Shown: piece by piece, positions 1-7,996 of the stretch
Position numbering within the stretch: position 1 is the stretch's first letter
How the letters are laid out: each line of letters opens with the position of its first letter
NCBI GenBank assembly: GCA_001994995.1
Contig: MDJM01000003.1
Coordinates: 21,281-85,280 of the forward strand
From: Candidatus Parepulonipiscium sp. PG-Nuni2H_MBin01
GTDB lineage: Bacteria; Bacillota; Clostridia; Lachnospirales; Cellulosilyticaceae
DNA length: 64,000 nucleotides
Direction: 5' to 3'
Notes under the pieces: generated by a model
What the model was told of the DNA's origin: nothing
Seen by the model: the letters and a program-made list of their open reading frames with translations, nothing else
Database searches by the model: none
Program-made: the position numbers and the translations under genes

Positions 1-1
1 T

Positions 2-622
2 ATTAATGAAGTTGCCAAACTGCAATATGAAAACTTCATTATAAGAAATATTTCTCAAATAGTAGCTGATAACAAAACGATAGGTAAGACGCGTACTTTA
101 TTTAGTTACGCCATTACAAGTGAAGGTATAATTGATAATGTTCATACGATTATTGGAAAAACTAAGAACATATATTTAATTAAAGAAAATTTAACTTGTA
201 ATTCTAAACAACTGATGAATAGACTTAAAAATCTATTTATAGAACGTGGTCATACTATTGAATGTTATATGTCGCCAATTGATACAACTAAGATTGAAGA
301 CATTATCGTTCCTACTCTTAGTCTAGCCTTTACTGCAAGTAATCCATTTAGAAAACCTAAAATATTTCCAACTGATATATATGATTTTACTAATTGTATA
401 AATCATGAGATATTAGAAACTGTGGAGCTTGGGGCCGAGAAGGATTTTAAACTAATGCAAATTTTACTGGATAAATCATATTCAGCTCTTTCTAACACAA
501 AGCGTCATAAAGAAACTTTAGATAGTTATTATACTAATGCGATAGATTTTTCTAAAGTGGACGAAGTGTATGAGAACATTTATAACAAAATAAAAATGCT
601 TTGTAATGCTGCCATCAGATGA
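2..622 (+). CDS. C-terminal part of a P-loop ATPase-like protein (PRK06851-type), truncated by the window edge
   Basis: The reading frame is open from the left edge of the window to a TGA at 620-622, giving about 206 residues, so the real start lies outside. The visible part contains a stretch around GHTIECYMSPID followed by IIVPTLSLAFTASNP, which resembles the second half of the duplicated P-loop ATPases known as PRK06851 in Clostridia; this is recalled similarity, not a search. No Walker motif is visible because the N-terminal part is missing. The gene ends inside its own terminator hairpin. Function unknown; the family assignment is moderate. Confidence 0.6.
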   Translation: MNEVAKLQYENFIIRNISQIVADNKTIGKTRTLFSYAITSEGIIDNVHTIIGKTKNIYLIKENLTCNSKQLMNRLKNLFIERGHTIECYMSPIDTTKIEDIIVPTLSLAFTASNPFRKPKIFPTDIYDFTNCINHEILETVELGAEKDFKLMQILLDKSYSALSNTKRHKETLDSYYTNAIDFSKVDEVYENIYNKIKMLCNAAIR

Positions 623-637
623 AGGTAGCATTTTTTC
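605..637 (+). terminator. Rho-independent terminator after the first gene
   Basis: AATGCTGCC at 605-613 pairs with GGTAGCATT at 624-632 (one G-T pair) and runs into a T tract. The left arm lies inside the last codons of the gene. Confidence 0.8.
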
Positions 638-736
638 CTTATTATAGTGTTACATTTTATAGGAGTTTTATACAAGCTGACTAAAAAATAATATATTATT
701 GTTATAGATTACACTTGAAAAATAATAAAAAATATG

Positions 737-760
737 ATTAAATAATAATTATTAGTTAAT
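737..760. promoter_or_regulatory. Candidate Per box in front of perR
   Basis: A 24-bp imperfect palindrome (11 of 12 pairs match) with the perfect core TAATAATTATTA at 743-754. It contains ATAATAATTAT (742-752), which matches the core of the PerR box TTATAATnATTATAA. It ends directly before the ribosome binding site of the PerR-like gene, so binding should block expression. AT richness makes chance palindromes easier, hence only moderate confidence. Confidence 0.55.
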
Positions 761-778
761 AAGGGAGGAAGGGTTAAT

Positions 779-1210
779 ATGTTAGCAACTGCAGAAATTC
801 TTAAAGAAAAAAAACTAAAAGTTACTCCACAACGGCTTGCTATCTTTTATCATTTATGTAATACTAAAGCTCATCCGAGTGCTGAAACAATCTACCTAAA
901 CATGCTAGAACTCCATCCTACTATGAGTTTAGCGACTGTTTACAAGACTCTAGATGCTTTAGTAAAAGCAAAACTTATACAGCAGATTAATGTTGGAGAA
1001 GATGTTTATAGATATGATGCAAATACTGATACACACCCTCATATTATTTGTATTGATTGTTGCGTAGTGAAAGATTTAGAATTATCTTTAATCCCGTCTG
1101 ATACTCGTGATAAAGTAGAAGAAGCGACGGGTTTCCAAATCATTTCCGAGCAATTATTTTTATATGGATTATGCCCAGATTGTCAAGCTAAATCAGTAGT
1201 CAATAATTAA
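779..1210 (+). CDS. perR: PerR-type peroxide-sensing repressor (Fur family)
   Basis: A 143-residue Fur-family protein with an N-terminal winged helix (about 1-75) and a metal-binding dimerisation domain. The two zinc pairs are visible as CIDC (91-94) and CPDC near the C-terminus. Residues H32, D80, H86, H88 and D99 line up by spacing with the regulatory ligands of Bacillus subtilis PerR (H37, D85, H91, H93, D104); an aspartate at the last position is typical of PerR, where Fur has glutamate. PerR senses H2O2 by iron-catalysed histidine oxidation and derepresses peroxidase genes, such as the ahpC gene at 54 kb. GGGAGGAAGGG lies just upstream of the ATG. The palindrome before it suggests autoregulation. 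Confidence 0.85.
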   Translation: MLATAEILKEKKLKVTPQRLAIFYHLCNTKAHPSAETIYLNMLELHPTMSLATVYKTLDALVKAKLIQQINVGEDVYRYDANTDTHPHIICIDCCVVKDLELSLIPSDTRDKVEEATGFQIISEQLFLYGLCPDCQAKSVVNN

Positions 1211-1214
1211 TTGT

Positions 1215-1256
1215 AGTAGCTAACAGTTAACTTTCCCTGTTAGCTACTTTTTTTAT
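1215..1256. terminator. Bidirectional terminator between perR and the convergent gene
   Basis: GTAGCTAACAG (1216-1226) pairs perfectly with CTGTTAGCTAC (1237-1247), followed by a long T tract on the plus strand. It mainly ends perR transcription. Confidence 0.9.
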
Positions 1257-1269
1257 AAAGCCTGATTTC

Positions 1270-2058
1270 TTATCTTTCTTTATTAATAATCGGACTATCT
1301 AATATATTTGCTATCCCACTACGAGCTAAATCCATTTTTAGTTCATTAATGTTACTAATAATAGTCTCGTATATTTGTGGCTCTGGAATGTATTGAACAT
1401 TTTGCTCCAATACATTCAAAGAATTCTTAATATAGTTTTCTACATCCTCTAAAGTTCTAAGACTAACTAGTTCTTCAGAGTGAAGTAAATCTTGAGTTTT
1501 TAAATGCTCATTATGAGCTAGTTCTAAACAATTTTTTATAATTAGCTCATAATCAGTATTCTTATATACTCTAGTACTTAAAATTTGTAAAAACCATTCT
1601 GTTTTTTCTTCAGATGCAACAATCCGTTCGAGAAAGGCTACTAAACCAGTACCAGCACGAGGAATATTTTCACATATGCCATTCCAAGATTGATTTAATA
1701 TTTCTTGTGAAGTAGATTTATCTAATATATGATTTACAAGGTATTTCACCATTGGAGGCAAAAGTTGTTTATGTAAATATGTATCATAAATAAATCGCTC
1801 TTCTAATTGGTTATCTAGTAACTTATCTAAATAAAATGTTAATTGCTCCTGGTCTAGATTATCTAATTCTAGTAGGCCTAACGTAATAGCTTCATACATT
1901 TTAAACTTATAATAAGTATCCAATTTGTCATCTACTAATGGCTTTTTTCTAAATGCCCAATTTTCTAATTCTCCAATGTTACCATTTATTTTTTTTAGCT
2001 CTTGTGCAAATTGGTCTAATGATTTTTCAAAATTTTCTATGTTTTCTATATTTTCCAT
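1270..2058 (-). CDS. Hypothetical protein, 262 residues, mostly helical
   Basis: I do not recognise this protein. It is acidic, leucine-rich and appears all-helical, without signal peptide, membrane segment or recognisable catalytic motif. The N-terminus begins with a small ENI repeat (MENIENIENFEKS). An AAAGGG ribosome site lies 9 bases before the ATG. It is a single gene, convergent with perR and separated by 70 bases from the aminotransferase gene upstream, so it may be transcribed with that gene. No function can be proposed. Confidence 0.75.
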   Translation of the reverse strand: MENIENIENFEKSLDQFAQELKKINGNIGELENWAFRKKPLVDDKLDTYYKFKMYEAITLGLLELDNLDQEQLTFYLDKLLDNQLEERFIYDTYLHKQLLPPMVKYLVNHILDKSTSQEILNQSWNGICENIPRAGTGLVAFLERIVASEEKTEWFLQILSTRVYKNTDYELIIKNCLELAHNEHLKTQDLLHSEELVSLRTLEDVENYIKNSLNVLEQNVQYIPEPQIYETIISNINELKMDLARSGIANILDSPIINKER

Positions 2059-2128
2059 GATAGATGCACCCTTTCAGTTTATTTAGCTAGGAAGGAGTAA
2101 ATCTCCCTCCATTATCAGTACTAAAAAT

Positions 2129-3298
2129 TTACTTTAATTTTTTTGATACAAATCTTTCAATTCTAGTCAAAGCCTCTTTTAATTCTTCTATTGAATATGC
2201 ATAAGAACATCTAATATATCCTTCTCCAGACCTTCCAAAAGCATTACCTGGAATTACTGCCACTTTTTCTTCATTAAGCAGCTCTTCACAAAACTGTTCA
2301 CTAGTCATATTAGTTTCTTTTATGGAAGGAAAAACATAAAAGGCTCCATGTGGTTCAAAACAAGAAAGTCCCATTTTTCTAAAACCATTTATCATAAGCT
2401 TTCGTCGTGCATCGTAAGATTTACGCATTTCTTCTACATCATAGTCACCATTTTTCATAGCTGAAATAGCGCCGTATTGGCTTGTAGTTGGAGCACACAT
2501 TAGAGCATATTGATGCATTTTAGTCATAGCTGCAATTAATTCAATGGGTCCAAGGGCATAACCCAATCTCCAACCTGTCATAGCGTAAGCTTTTGAAAAA
2601 CCACTAAGAATTATTGTACGTTCATACATTCCTTCTATAGAGGCAATTGACACATGTTCTGTACCATATGTTAATTCAGCATAAATCTCATCTGATAATA
2701 CAAGTAAATCATGTTTTATTATTATTTTGGCTATTTCCTCAAGTTCTGACTTTTCCATTATAGCACCAGTTGGATTGTTTGGATAAGGAAGTATAAGTAA
2801 TTTTGACTTTGGCGTAATTACTTCTTCTAATTGCTTAGCAGTTAATTTAAAGTTATTCTCTGCAAAAGTTTCAATAGGGACTGGCACACCACCTGCAAAT
2901 ACTGTACAAGGCATATATGCTACAAAGGATGGCTCTGGAATTAGAACTTCTTCACCACCATCTAGTAGCACTCTTAAGGATATATCTATACCTTCACTAC
3001 CCCCTACTGTTACTAAGGCTTGGTTAGTTGGGTCATATGTTAAGTTAAATCTTCTTTGCATATAGTTACAAATCTCTTGGCGTAAAGCTAATAGACCAGC
3101 ATTTGCAGTATATATTGTTTTACCTTGTTCCAATGAATAAATAGCTTCCTCTCTTATATGCCAAGGTGTATCAAAATCCGGTTCGCCAACGCCTAGCGAA
3201 ATTACGTCTTCCATTTCATTTACTATATCAAAAAATCTCCTTATTCCTGACGGAGGCATATCACTAACTTTCTTTGCTATTTTATGTGCCATACTCAT
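2129..3298 (-). CDS. PLP-dependent class I/II aminotransferase, AlaT/YugH-like
   Basis: A 389-residue fold-type I aminotransferase. Diagnostic elements are SLGVGEPDFDTP near the N-terminus, NNPTG at 174-178, SDEIY at 202-206 and the lysine in SGFSKAYAMTGWRLGY (K236), which forms the internal aldimine with PLP; the C-terminal arginine that binds the substrate carboxylate is in the IRCSYA segment. It sits 25 bases downstream of an Lrp/AsnC regulator, the same arrangement as Bacillus subtilis alaR-alaT (yugG-yugH), so alanine or another amino acid is the likely substrate. Aromatic aminotransferase activity is the alternative. Confidence 0.85.
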   Translation of the reverse strand: MSMAHKIAKKVSDMPPSGIRRFFDIVNEMEDVISLGVGEPDFDTPWHIREEAIYSLEQGKTIYTANAGLLALRQEICNYMQRRFNLTYDPTNQALVTVGGSEGIDISLRVLLDGGEEVLIPEPSFVAYMPCTVFAGGVPVPIETFAENNFKLTAKQLEEVITPKSKLLILPYPNNPTGAIMEKSELEEIAKIIIKHDLLVLSDEIYAELTYGTEHVSIASIEGMYERTIILSGFSKAYAMTGWRLGYALGPIELIAAMTKMHQYALMCAPTTSQYGAISAMKNGDYDVEEMRKSYDARRKLMINGFRKMGLSCFEPHGAFYVFPSIKETNMTSEQFCEELLNEEKVAVIPGNAFGRSGEGYIRCSYAYSIEELKEALTRIERFVSKKLK

Positions 3299-3323
3299 AA
3301 ATTAATTACCATCCTTTCTAATA

Positions 3324-3806
3324 CTATGGGCAAACTACTATACGTTCATCTTTTCTAGCTTCCTCAAATATAACCCCATGGTCTTTATATTTTTTTAGCA
3401 CAAAGTGAGTACCTGTGCTAAGCACTGTATCGAGCGTGGCAAGCCTCTGCCCTACAAACATGGCCACTTCTTTCATGGAGTTTCCCTCCACTATAACCGT
3501 TAAATCAAATCCACCTGACATTAGATATACCGCTTTAACTTCCTTAAACATATATATGCGTTTAGCCACTTTATCGAAACCTTCCCCACGCTGAGGTGTT
3601 ACTTTAACTTCAATTAAAGCTGTCACTAACTCCTGTTCAACTTTATCCCAGTTAATTAATGTTTTATACCCACAAATTATTTGGCTTTCCTCCAACTCAT
3701 GAATTATTTCTTTTACTTCTTCTTCAGATATATCAGTCATAATAGAAATATCCTGGATAGTATAACGGCTATTTTCTTCTAACAACTCCAAAATACGGTT
3801 TTTCAT
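3324..3806 (-). CDS. Lrp/AsnC family transcriptional regulator, AlaR-like
   Basis: A 160-residue Lrp/AsnC protein: N-terminal winged helix (about 1-55, starting MKNRILELLEENSRYT) and a C-terminal alpha-beta effector (RAM) domain with the family's GxxDL signature at MSGGFDLTVIVEG. I start it at the ATG at 3806, because AAGGAG lies 8 bases upstream, while an upstream GTG overlaps that site. It precedes and probably controls the aminotransferase gene, in response to an amino acid. There is no clear terminator between the two, so they form an operon. Confidence 0.85.
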   Translation of the reverse strand: MKNRILELLEENSRYTIQDISIMTDISEEEVKEIIHELEESQIICGYKTLINWDKVEQELVTALIEVKVTPQRGEGFDKVAKRIYMFKEVKAVYLMSGGFDLTVIVEGNSMKEVAMFVGQRLATLDTVLSTGTHFVLKKYKDHGVIFEEARKDERIVVCP

Positions 3807-3871
3807 AATATACACTCCTTAATATAATTTAACTGCTATATAATTATGCCACAAACAATTGAATTAGGCAA

Positions 3872-3899
3872 TAAAAAAGTATCATGTCGCCATGATACT
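3872..3899 (-). terminator. Terminator of the spoVA operon
   Basis: A perfect 9-bp stem AGTATCATG/CATGATACT around a 4-base loop, followed by six T on the minus strand. It starts at the stop codon of spoVAE and lies before the promoter region of the Lrp-like gene. Confidence 0.9.
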
Positions 3900-4267
3900 T
3901 AACCTTTGCTTTTTGGATTAGACAATAAAGCTGCTAAGTAGCCGAAACATATTGCTGCTGCTATACCTCCTGCTGTTGCTTTAAGACCACCTGTCATTAT
4001 CCCAAATAGGCCTTCGCTTCCAACTTCTTGAATTACTCCCTGTGCTAAACAGTGCCCAAATCCCACAATTGGCACAGTTGCCCCAGCTCCTGCAAATTCT
4101 ACAATTGGCTCATATAGTCCTACTGCACTTAATACCATACCAGATAGTAAAAATATTACCATAATTCTACCAGTGGTGAGTTTGGTTCTATCTAGTAAAA
4201 TTTGTCCTAAAACACATATCCCACCACCAACAACAAATGCTTTTGCATAATCAAGAAAATCTATCAT
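3899..4267 (-). CDS. spoVAE: Stage V sporulation protein AE
   Basis: A 122-residue integral membrane protein with several hydrophobic helices and glycine-rich turns (FAGAGATVPIVGFGHCLAQG). It is related to SpoVAC, sharing the AGAG..PI.GF motif. SpoVAE (the AEb type) is part of the forespore inner-membrane channel that moves dipicolinic acid with calcium into the spore core and releases it at germination. It is the last gene of the operon, 29 bases after spoVAD, and is followed directly by the terminator; spoVAEa and spoVAF found in Bacillus subtilis are absent here. Confidence 0.9.
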   Translation of the reverse strand: MIDFLDYAKAFVVGGGICVLGQILLDRTKLTTGRIMVIFLLSGMVLSAVGLYEPIVEFAGAGATVPIVGFGHCLAQGVIQEVGSEGLFGIMTGGLKATAGGIAAAICFGYLAALLSNPKSKG

Positions 4268-4296
4268 ATATTCTCCCTTCCGGAAATCTAAAATTT

Positions 4297-5352
4297 TTAT
4301 GGAGCCAAGTGAAACCTTTGTATTTTATCACTTATTACTTGTTCAGGTGCACTTATACTAACTGCATGGGCAATACCAGGAATATTTTCACTTTGCTGAG
4401 TGGAAACTAAATTCATTAAAGCTCCTGTAGGAACTAGTAACATTTTTTTATATTTACGTTTTAATAACTGTAAGTACCAGTAGCTGCTGAACATTGAAGC
4501 ACTACAACCACATCCGCTACCACCTGAGTGCGTATCTTGTCTTTCTTGTGCATACATCATAGCACCGCAATCATGCATAACAGGGGATAAATCAACCCCT
4601 AATCTATCTGCCATATCAATAGCTATTTCTATACCACAATTACCTAAATCCCCTGTAACAATAGCATCATAATCAGTTGGTTTTTGATTAGTATCTTGTA
4701 AATGAGTAAGTATAGTATCAACTGCAGCTGGTGCCATAACTGCACCCATATTCATAACATCCTTAATATCAAAATCTACAATTTTACCTGTAGTAATACT
4801 ATTAATTGTAGGCCCGGTTCCTTCCTGTTCAATCATAACATAGCCGCAACCAGTTACAGTCCACTGCTGAGTCTGAGTTCTTTGCCCGCCATATTCTAAA
4901 GGGAATCTAAACTGCCTCTCAGCGGTACAATAATGGCTACTAGCTCCAGAAATAACCTTTTTAGCAAGGCCGGTACCAACTAATATAGCTCCAAGCCCCA
5001 TAGCCTCACCCATAGTAGAACAAGCCCCATAAAGCCCGAATAAAGGAATATGAAAATCTTTAACTCCAAGATGAGTTGCATTAATTTGATTTTGTAAATC
5101 TCCTGATAATAGATAATCTATCTCAGTAGGTTGAGTATGAGACAACCTTAATAATTGCTTAATAGTATGTTTAATAATAGAACACTCTGCTTTTTCCCAA
5201 GATTTCTCCTCATTTATTTCATCGGCAAATCTAGTGTGGAAATATTCACCCATAGGTCCATCAGCTTCTTTTGGGCCTACTGAAGAATGAGTATGAGTGA
5301 TAATAGGGGGTTTGGAAAATATAACAGTTTGTTTCCCTATATGCTGTGCCAT
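4297..5352 (-). CDS. spoVAD: Stage V sporulation protein AD
   Basis: A 351-residue soluble protein with a thiolase-like fold. Family hallmarks are the N-terminal VIFSKPPIITHTHSSVGPKEADGP, LFGLYGACSTMGEA and the CGAMMYAQERQDTHSGGSGCGCSA region. In Bacillus SpoVAD binds dipicolinic acid directly and is needed for its uptake into the forespore. The length matches the family (about 340). GGAGG lies 7 bases before the ATG. It lies between spoVAC and spoVAE with short gaps, so translation is probably coupled. Confident. Confidence 0.95.
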   Translation of the reverse strand: MAQHIGKQTVIFSKPPIITHTHSSVGPKEADGPMGEYFHTRFADEINEEKSWEKAECSIIKHTIKQLLRLSHTQPTEIDYLLSGDLQNQINATHLGVKDFHIPLFGLYGACSTMGEAMGLGAILVGTGLAKKVISGASSHYCTAERQFRFPLEYGGQRTQTQQWTVTGCGYVMIEQEGTGPTINSITTGKIVDFDIKDVMNMGAVMAPAAVDTILTHLQDTNQKPTDYDAIVTGDLGNCGIEIAIDMADRLGVDLSPVMHDCGAMMYAQERQDTHSGGSGCGCSASMFSSYWYLQLLKRKYKKMLLVPTGALMNLVSTQQSENIPGIAHAVSISAPEQVISDKIQRFHLAP

Positions 5353-5364
5353 CTTGCACCTCCG

Positions 5365-5808
5365 TTAAAAAATATAATAAAGCACTCCAACTATTACACT
5401 TCCTATAGTTCCAAATACAATTACAGGGCCTGCAATACTGAACAATTTTGCACCCATACCATATACGAAACCTTCCTTTTTATATTCCATAGCAGCACTA
5501 ACCATTGAGTTAGCAAAACCGGTAATAGGAATTATGCTACCTGCTCCTGCGTAGTTACCTATTTTATCATAAATGTTAAGCGCTGTAAGAACAGATGCTA
5601 TAAAAATTAATGTGATAGTGGTAGCACTAGATGCTTGAGTTTGATTAAGTCCAAGATAGTAGTAATAATTACTAAACGCCTGTCCTATGCAACAAATTGT
5701 TCCACCTACCCAAAAAGCTCTAAAAATATTTTTAAATACAAAATTCTTTGGAGAATGTTTTTTTACAATATCATCGTATTGGTCTTTTAATATATTTACG
5801 TTTTGCAT
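5365..5808 (-). CDS. spoVAC: Stage V sporulation protein AC
   Basis: A 147-residue membrane protein beginning MQNVNILKDQYD; the open frame extends 49 codons further upstream, but that part overlaps spoVAB and lacks a ribosome site, whereas AGGAGG lies 7 bases before this ATG. It has four to five hydrophobic segments and the GNYAGAGSIIPITGFANS motif shared with SpoVAE. In Bacillus SpoVAC behaves as a mechanosensitive channel component for dipicolinic acid release during germination. It follows spoVAB by 16 bases. Confidence 0.93.
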   Translation of the reverse strand: MQNVNILKDQYDDIVKKHSPKNFVFKNIFRAFWVGGTICCIGQAFSNYYYYLGLNQTQASSATTITLIFIASVLTALNIYDKIGNYAGAGSIIPITGFANSMVSAAMEYKKEGFVYGMGAKLFSIAGPVIVFGTIGSVIVGVLYYIF

Positions 5809-5824
5809 GTTTTTTCCTCCTAAC

Positions 5825-6250
5825 TTATATATTAATAAATCCAGGATATAACCAATAATATAACGCTCCAACAAGTTTACCCATAGCAAATGAAAATATA
5901 AATAATCGCATTCCCAAGTAAATATGAAGTCGTCGTCCCATGACAGGAAATACATTTACTATTTCAGTTACAGCAGCAGCCAAACACCCGGTAAATATTC
6001 CTATACATAATCCAAATATACCTATTACAAACGATGGCAAAGGTATATAAGGATGAAATAGTACAATTATATTTCCAAATATTGTACCCAATATAGCTGC
6101 GTTTGTTGCTGCTACACAATGCGTTTCTATATTACTTTTTGTTAATAATCTTGGAATAATACCCATAGCAGTTATAAATGAGGCCATACCTGTTGAAATA
6201 ACCATACCACTGCTAAGTCCCCAAGTTATACATAATAATCTTGACCACAT
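5825..6250 (-). CDS. spoVAB: Stage V sporulation protein AB
   Basis: A 141-residue polytopic membrane protein (about four hydrophobic stretches) with the SpoVAB-like segment GLSSGMVISTGMASFITAMGIIPRL near the N-terminus. Its position between spoVAA and spoVAC, with the normal family length, makes the call safe. It takes part in dipicolinic acid transport in the forespore membrane. AAGGTG precedes the ATG by 7 bases and spoVAA ends 15 bases upstream. Confidence 0.92.
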   Translation of the reverse strand: MWSRLLCITWGLSSGMVISTGMASFITAMGIIPRLLTKSNIETHCVAATNAAILGTIFGNIIVLFHPYIPLPSFVIGIFGLCIGIFTGCLAAAVTEIVNVFPVMGRRLHIYLGMRLFIFSFAMGKLVGALYYWLYPGFINI

Positions 6251-6265
6251 TATTTTTCACCTTAC

Positions 6266-6898
6266 CTAATCTGTACTCTCTCCTGAATCTCTTCTAATAT
6301 TAGTTAAAGCGTCTATAAGAGAGTTTTCAATAGAATCTTTATACTTGTCAATTTCAATTTCAATAGGAGTTGGGTCTTCAGTAATTTTTTTGTTACCCAA
6401 ATGATTAAAGAATACAATAACCCCAATGGGCATACCTATCGCATAAGGAATTGTTATCCATAGTGGATTAGTATCTACTTGCCCTGTAAAAACTTTATTT
6501 AGGGCAGTTAATGTTTTAGTAAATGAAGTATCGATTTGGTAAGCCATAATAGCTATTGTTGAACCTGCAAATATTATTGCTGCTACTACACCTACTTTTA
6601 TCAATTCAACAAACTTATTTTTTTTCATGGGAGTAGGAGAATATTGAATTAGAGCATCAGCTTCTCCAATCGGAGTAATTTGTGCATCTGGAAAGGCCTC
6701 TTGCACAACTCGTAAAATATCCGTAATACTTACTAAGTAATTTCCAGGTTTTTTTTCTTCAAACTTAAGTACAACTAATTCTTGGACTTTTTTTGCCATT
6801 TCATCATCTAGGGTGATTATTTCTGCTAAATCTTTAATTGTCACAACATCTTTTTGAACTATGCTTGATTTTTTAAATACTTTAATATATATCGCCAT
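6266..6898 (-). CDS. spoVAA: Stage V sporulation protein AA
   Basis: A 210-residue protein with a soluble N-terminal region (about 1-95, starting MAIYIKVFKKSSI) followed by two hydrophobic segments near 100-120 and 150-165, and a charged C-terminal tail. It is the first gene of the operon spoVAA-AB-AC-AD-AE. AGGAGG sits 5 bases before the ATG, and a forespore-type promoter lies just upstream. The presence of this operon implies that the organism, or its recent ancestor, makes endospores. Confidence 0.9.
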   Translation of the reverse strand: MAIYIKVFKKSSIVQKDVVTIKDLAEIITLDDEMAKKVQELVVLKFEEKKPGNYLVSITDILRVVQEAFPDAQITPIGEADALIQYSPTPMKKNKFVELIKVGVVAAIIFAGSTIAIMAYQIDTSFTKTLTALNKVFTGQVDTNPLWITIPYAIGMPIGVIVFFNHLGNKKITEDPTPIEIEIDKYKDSIENSLIDALTNIRRDSGESTD

Positions 6899-6925
6899 GG
6901 TACCTCCTTAAACAAGTATATTTGT

Positions 6926-6955
6926 TAGTATTTCATTATTTGTTTAATCTATGCA
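6926..6955 (-). promoter_or_regulatory. Sigma-G-like forespore promoter of the spoVA operon
   Basis: On the minus strand, TGCATA (6950-6955) and AATACTA (6926-6932) are separated by exactly 17 bases. This matches the sigma-G/sigma-F type pattern (TGnATA, about 17-18 bases, CATnnTA) with one deviation at the first -10 base. It starts 27 bases before the spoVAA ATG, as expected for an operon that is sigma-G dependent in Bacillus. Confidence 0.7.
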
Positions 6956-7081
6956 TAAAGAAAAGATACTTTTTTAATATAATTTCCAATTTAATATTTA
7001 TTTTCTGAATTATATAAGTTATAATATTAACAGATAGGGACATACTATCTATTATAAAAAACTTTTTTGGAGGTAATGCAA

Positions 7082-7945
7082 ATGTTAGTTTCAGCAACAG
7101 AGATGTTAAAAAAGGCTAAAGCAGGTAAGTATGCAGTAGGGCAATTCAATATTAATAATTTAGAGTGGGCTAAAGCAGTTCTGCTTACAGCACAAGAAAA
7201 TAATTCTCCTGTAATCTTAGGCGTATCAGAAGGTGCGGGAAAATATATGGGTGGTTTTAATACAGTTATGGGTATGGTAAACGGTTTAATTAAAGACCAA
7301 AATATCACTGTGCCAGTAGCAGTTCATTTGGACCATGGGAGTTATGATGGTGCAAAAAATGCCCTTGCAGCTGGGTTTTCTTCAGTTATGTTTGATGGTT
7401 CTCACTATCCAATTGATGAAAATATAGCAAAAACTAAAGAACTTGTAGAGTTGGCTCACTCACAAGGCAAATCTATCGAGGCAGAAGTTGGTTCAATCGG
7501 TGGAGAAGAAGATGGCGTTGTAGGTAAAGGTGAAGTTGCAGATCCACAAGAATGTAAATTAATTGCAGATTTAGGCGTGGATATGTTAGCGGCTGGTATT
7601 GGGAATATTCATGGTTCATATCCAGAGAATTGGCCTGGTCTAGAATTTGGTGCATTAGATGATATTCAAAAATTAACTGGTGACATGCCTCTTGTTCTTC
7701 ATGGTGGAACAGGTATCCCAGAAGATATGATTCAAAAAGCTATTTCATTAGGCGTTTCTAAAATCAATGTAAATACAGAGTGTCAACTTACTTTTGCAGC
7801 TGCTACTCGTAAATATATTGAAGAAGGAAAAGATCAACAAGGTAAAGGTTTTGACCCTCGTAAATTATTAGCACCAGGGTTCCAAGCTATTAAGGATACT
7901 GTTAAAGAAAAAATGGAACTATTTGGTTCAGTAGGCAAAGCTTAA
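7082..7945 (+). CDS. fba: Class II fructose-1,6-bisphosphate aldolase
   Basis: A 287-residue zinc-dependent aldolase that cleaves fructose 1,6-bisphosphate to the two triose phosphates in glycolysis, in the cytosol. Visible hallmarks are YAVGQFNINNLEW at the N-terminus, the zinc and active-site segment VAVHLDHGSYD, GSIGGEEDGV, and the phosphate loop LHGGTGIP. I start at the ATG at 7082, 8 bases after GGAGG; an ATG at 7076 is too close to that site and a TTG at 7067 overlaps it. It is a single gene, divergent from spoVA and closed by a strong terminator. Confidence 0.95.
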   Translation: MLVSATEMLKKAKAGKYAVGQFNINNLEWAKAVLLTAQENNSPVILGVSEGAGKYMGGFNTVMGMVNGLIKDQNITVPVAVHLDHGSYDGAKNALAAGFSSVMFDGSHYPIDENIAKTKELVELAHSQGKSIEAEVGSIGGEEDGVVGKGEVADPQECKLIADLGVDMLAAGIGNIHGSYPENWPGLEFGALDDIQKLTGDMPLVLHGGTGIPEDMIQKAISLGVSKINVNTECQLTFAAATRKYIEEGKDQQGKGFDPRKLLAPGFQAIKDTVKEKMELFGSVGKA

Positions 7946-7950
7946 TATGA

Positions 7951-7995
7951 AAAGGGGCTAACTTCTTATGTATTATAAGATGTTAGCCCTTTGTT
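7951..7995. terminator. Bidirectional terminator between fba and the convergent operon
   Basis: AAAGGGGCTAAC pairs with GTTAGCCCTTT, extended by TCTTAT/ATAAGA, giving a long stem with a small loop. T-rich ends on both strands suit both convergent transcripts. Confidence 0.85.
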
Positions 7996-7996
7996 G

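Noticed and set aside
4702..5508. Plus-strand frames inside spoVAD/spoVAC
   Set aside because: They are antisense shadows of well-supported sporulation genes and lack ribosome sites.
5809..5955. Longer version of SpoVAC with 49 extra N-terminal residues
   Set aside because: The extension overlaps spoVAB, has no ribosome site, and is absent from the family; AGGAGG supports the ATG at 5808.
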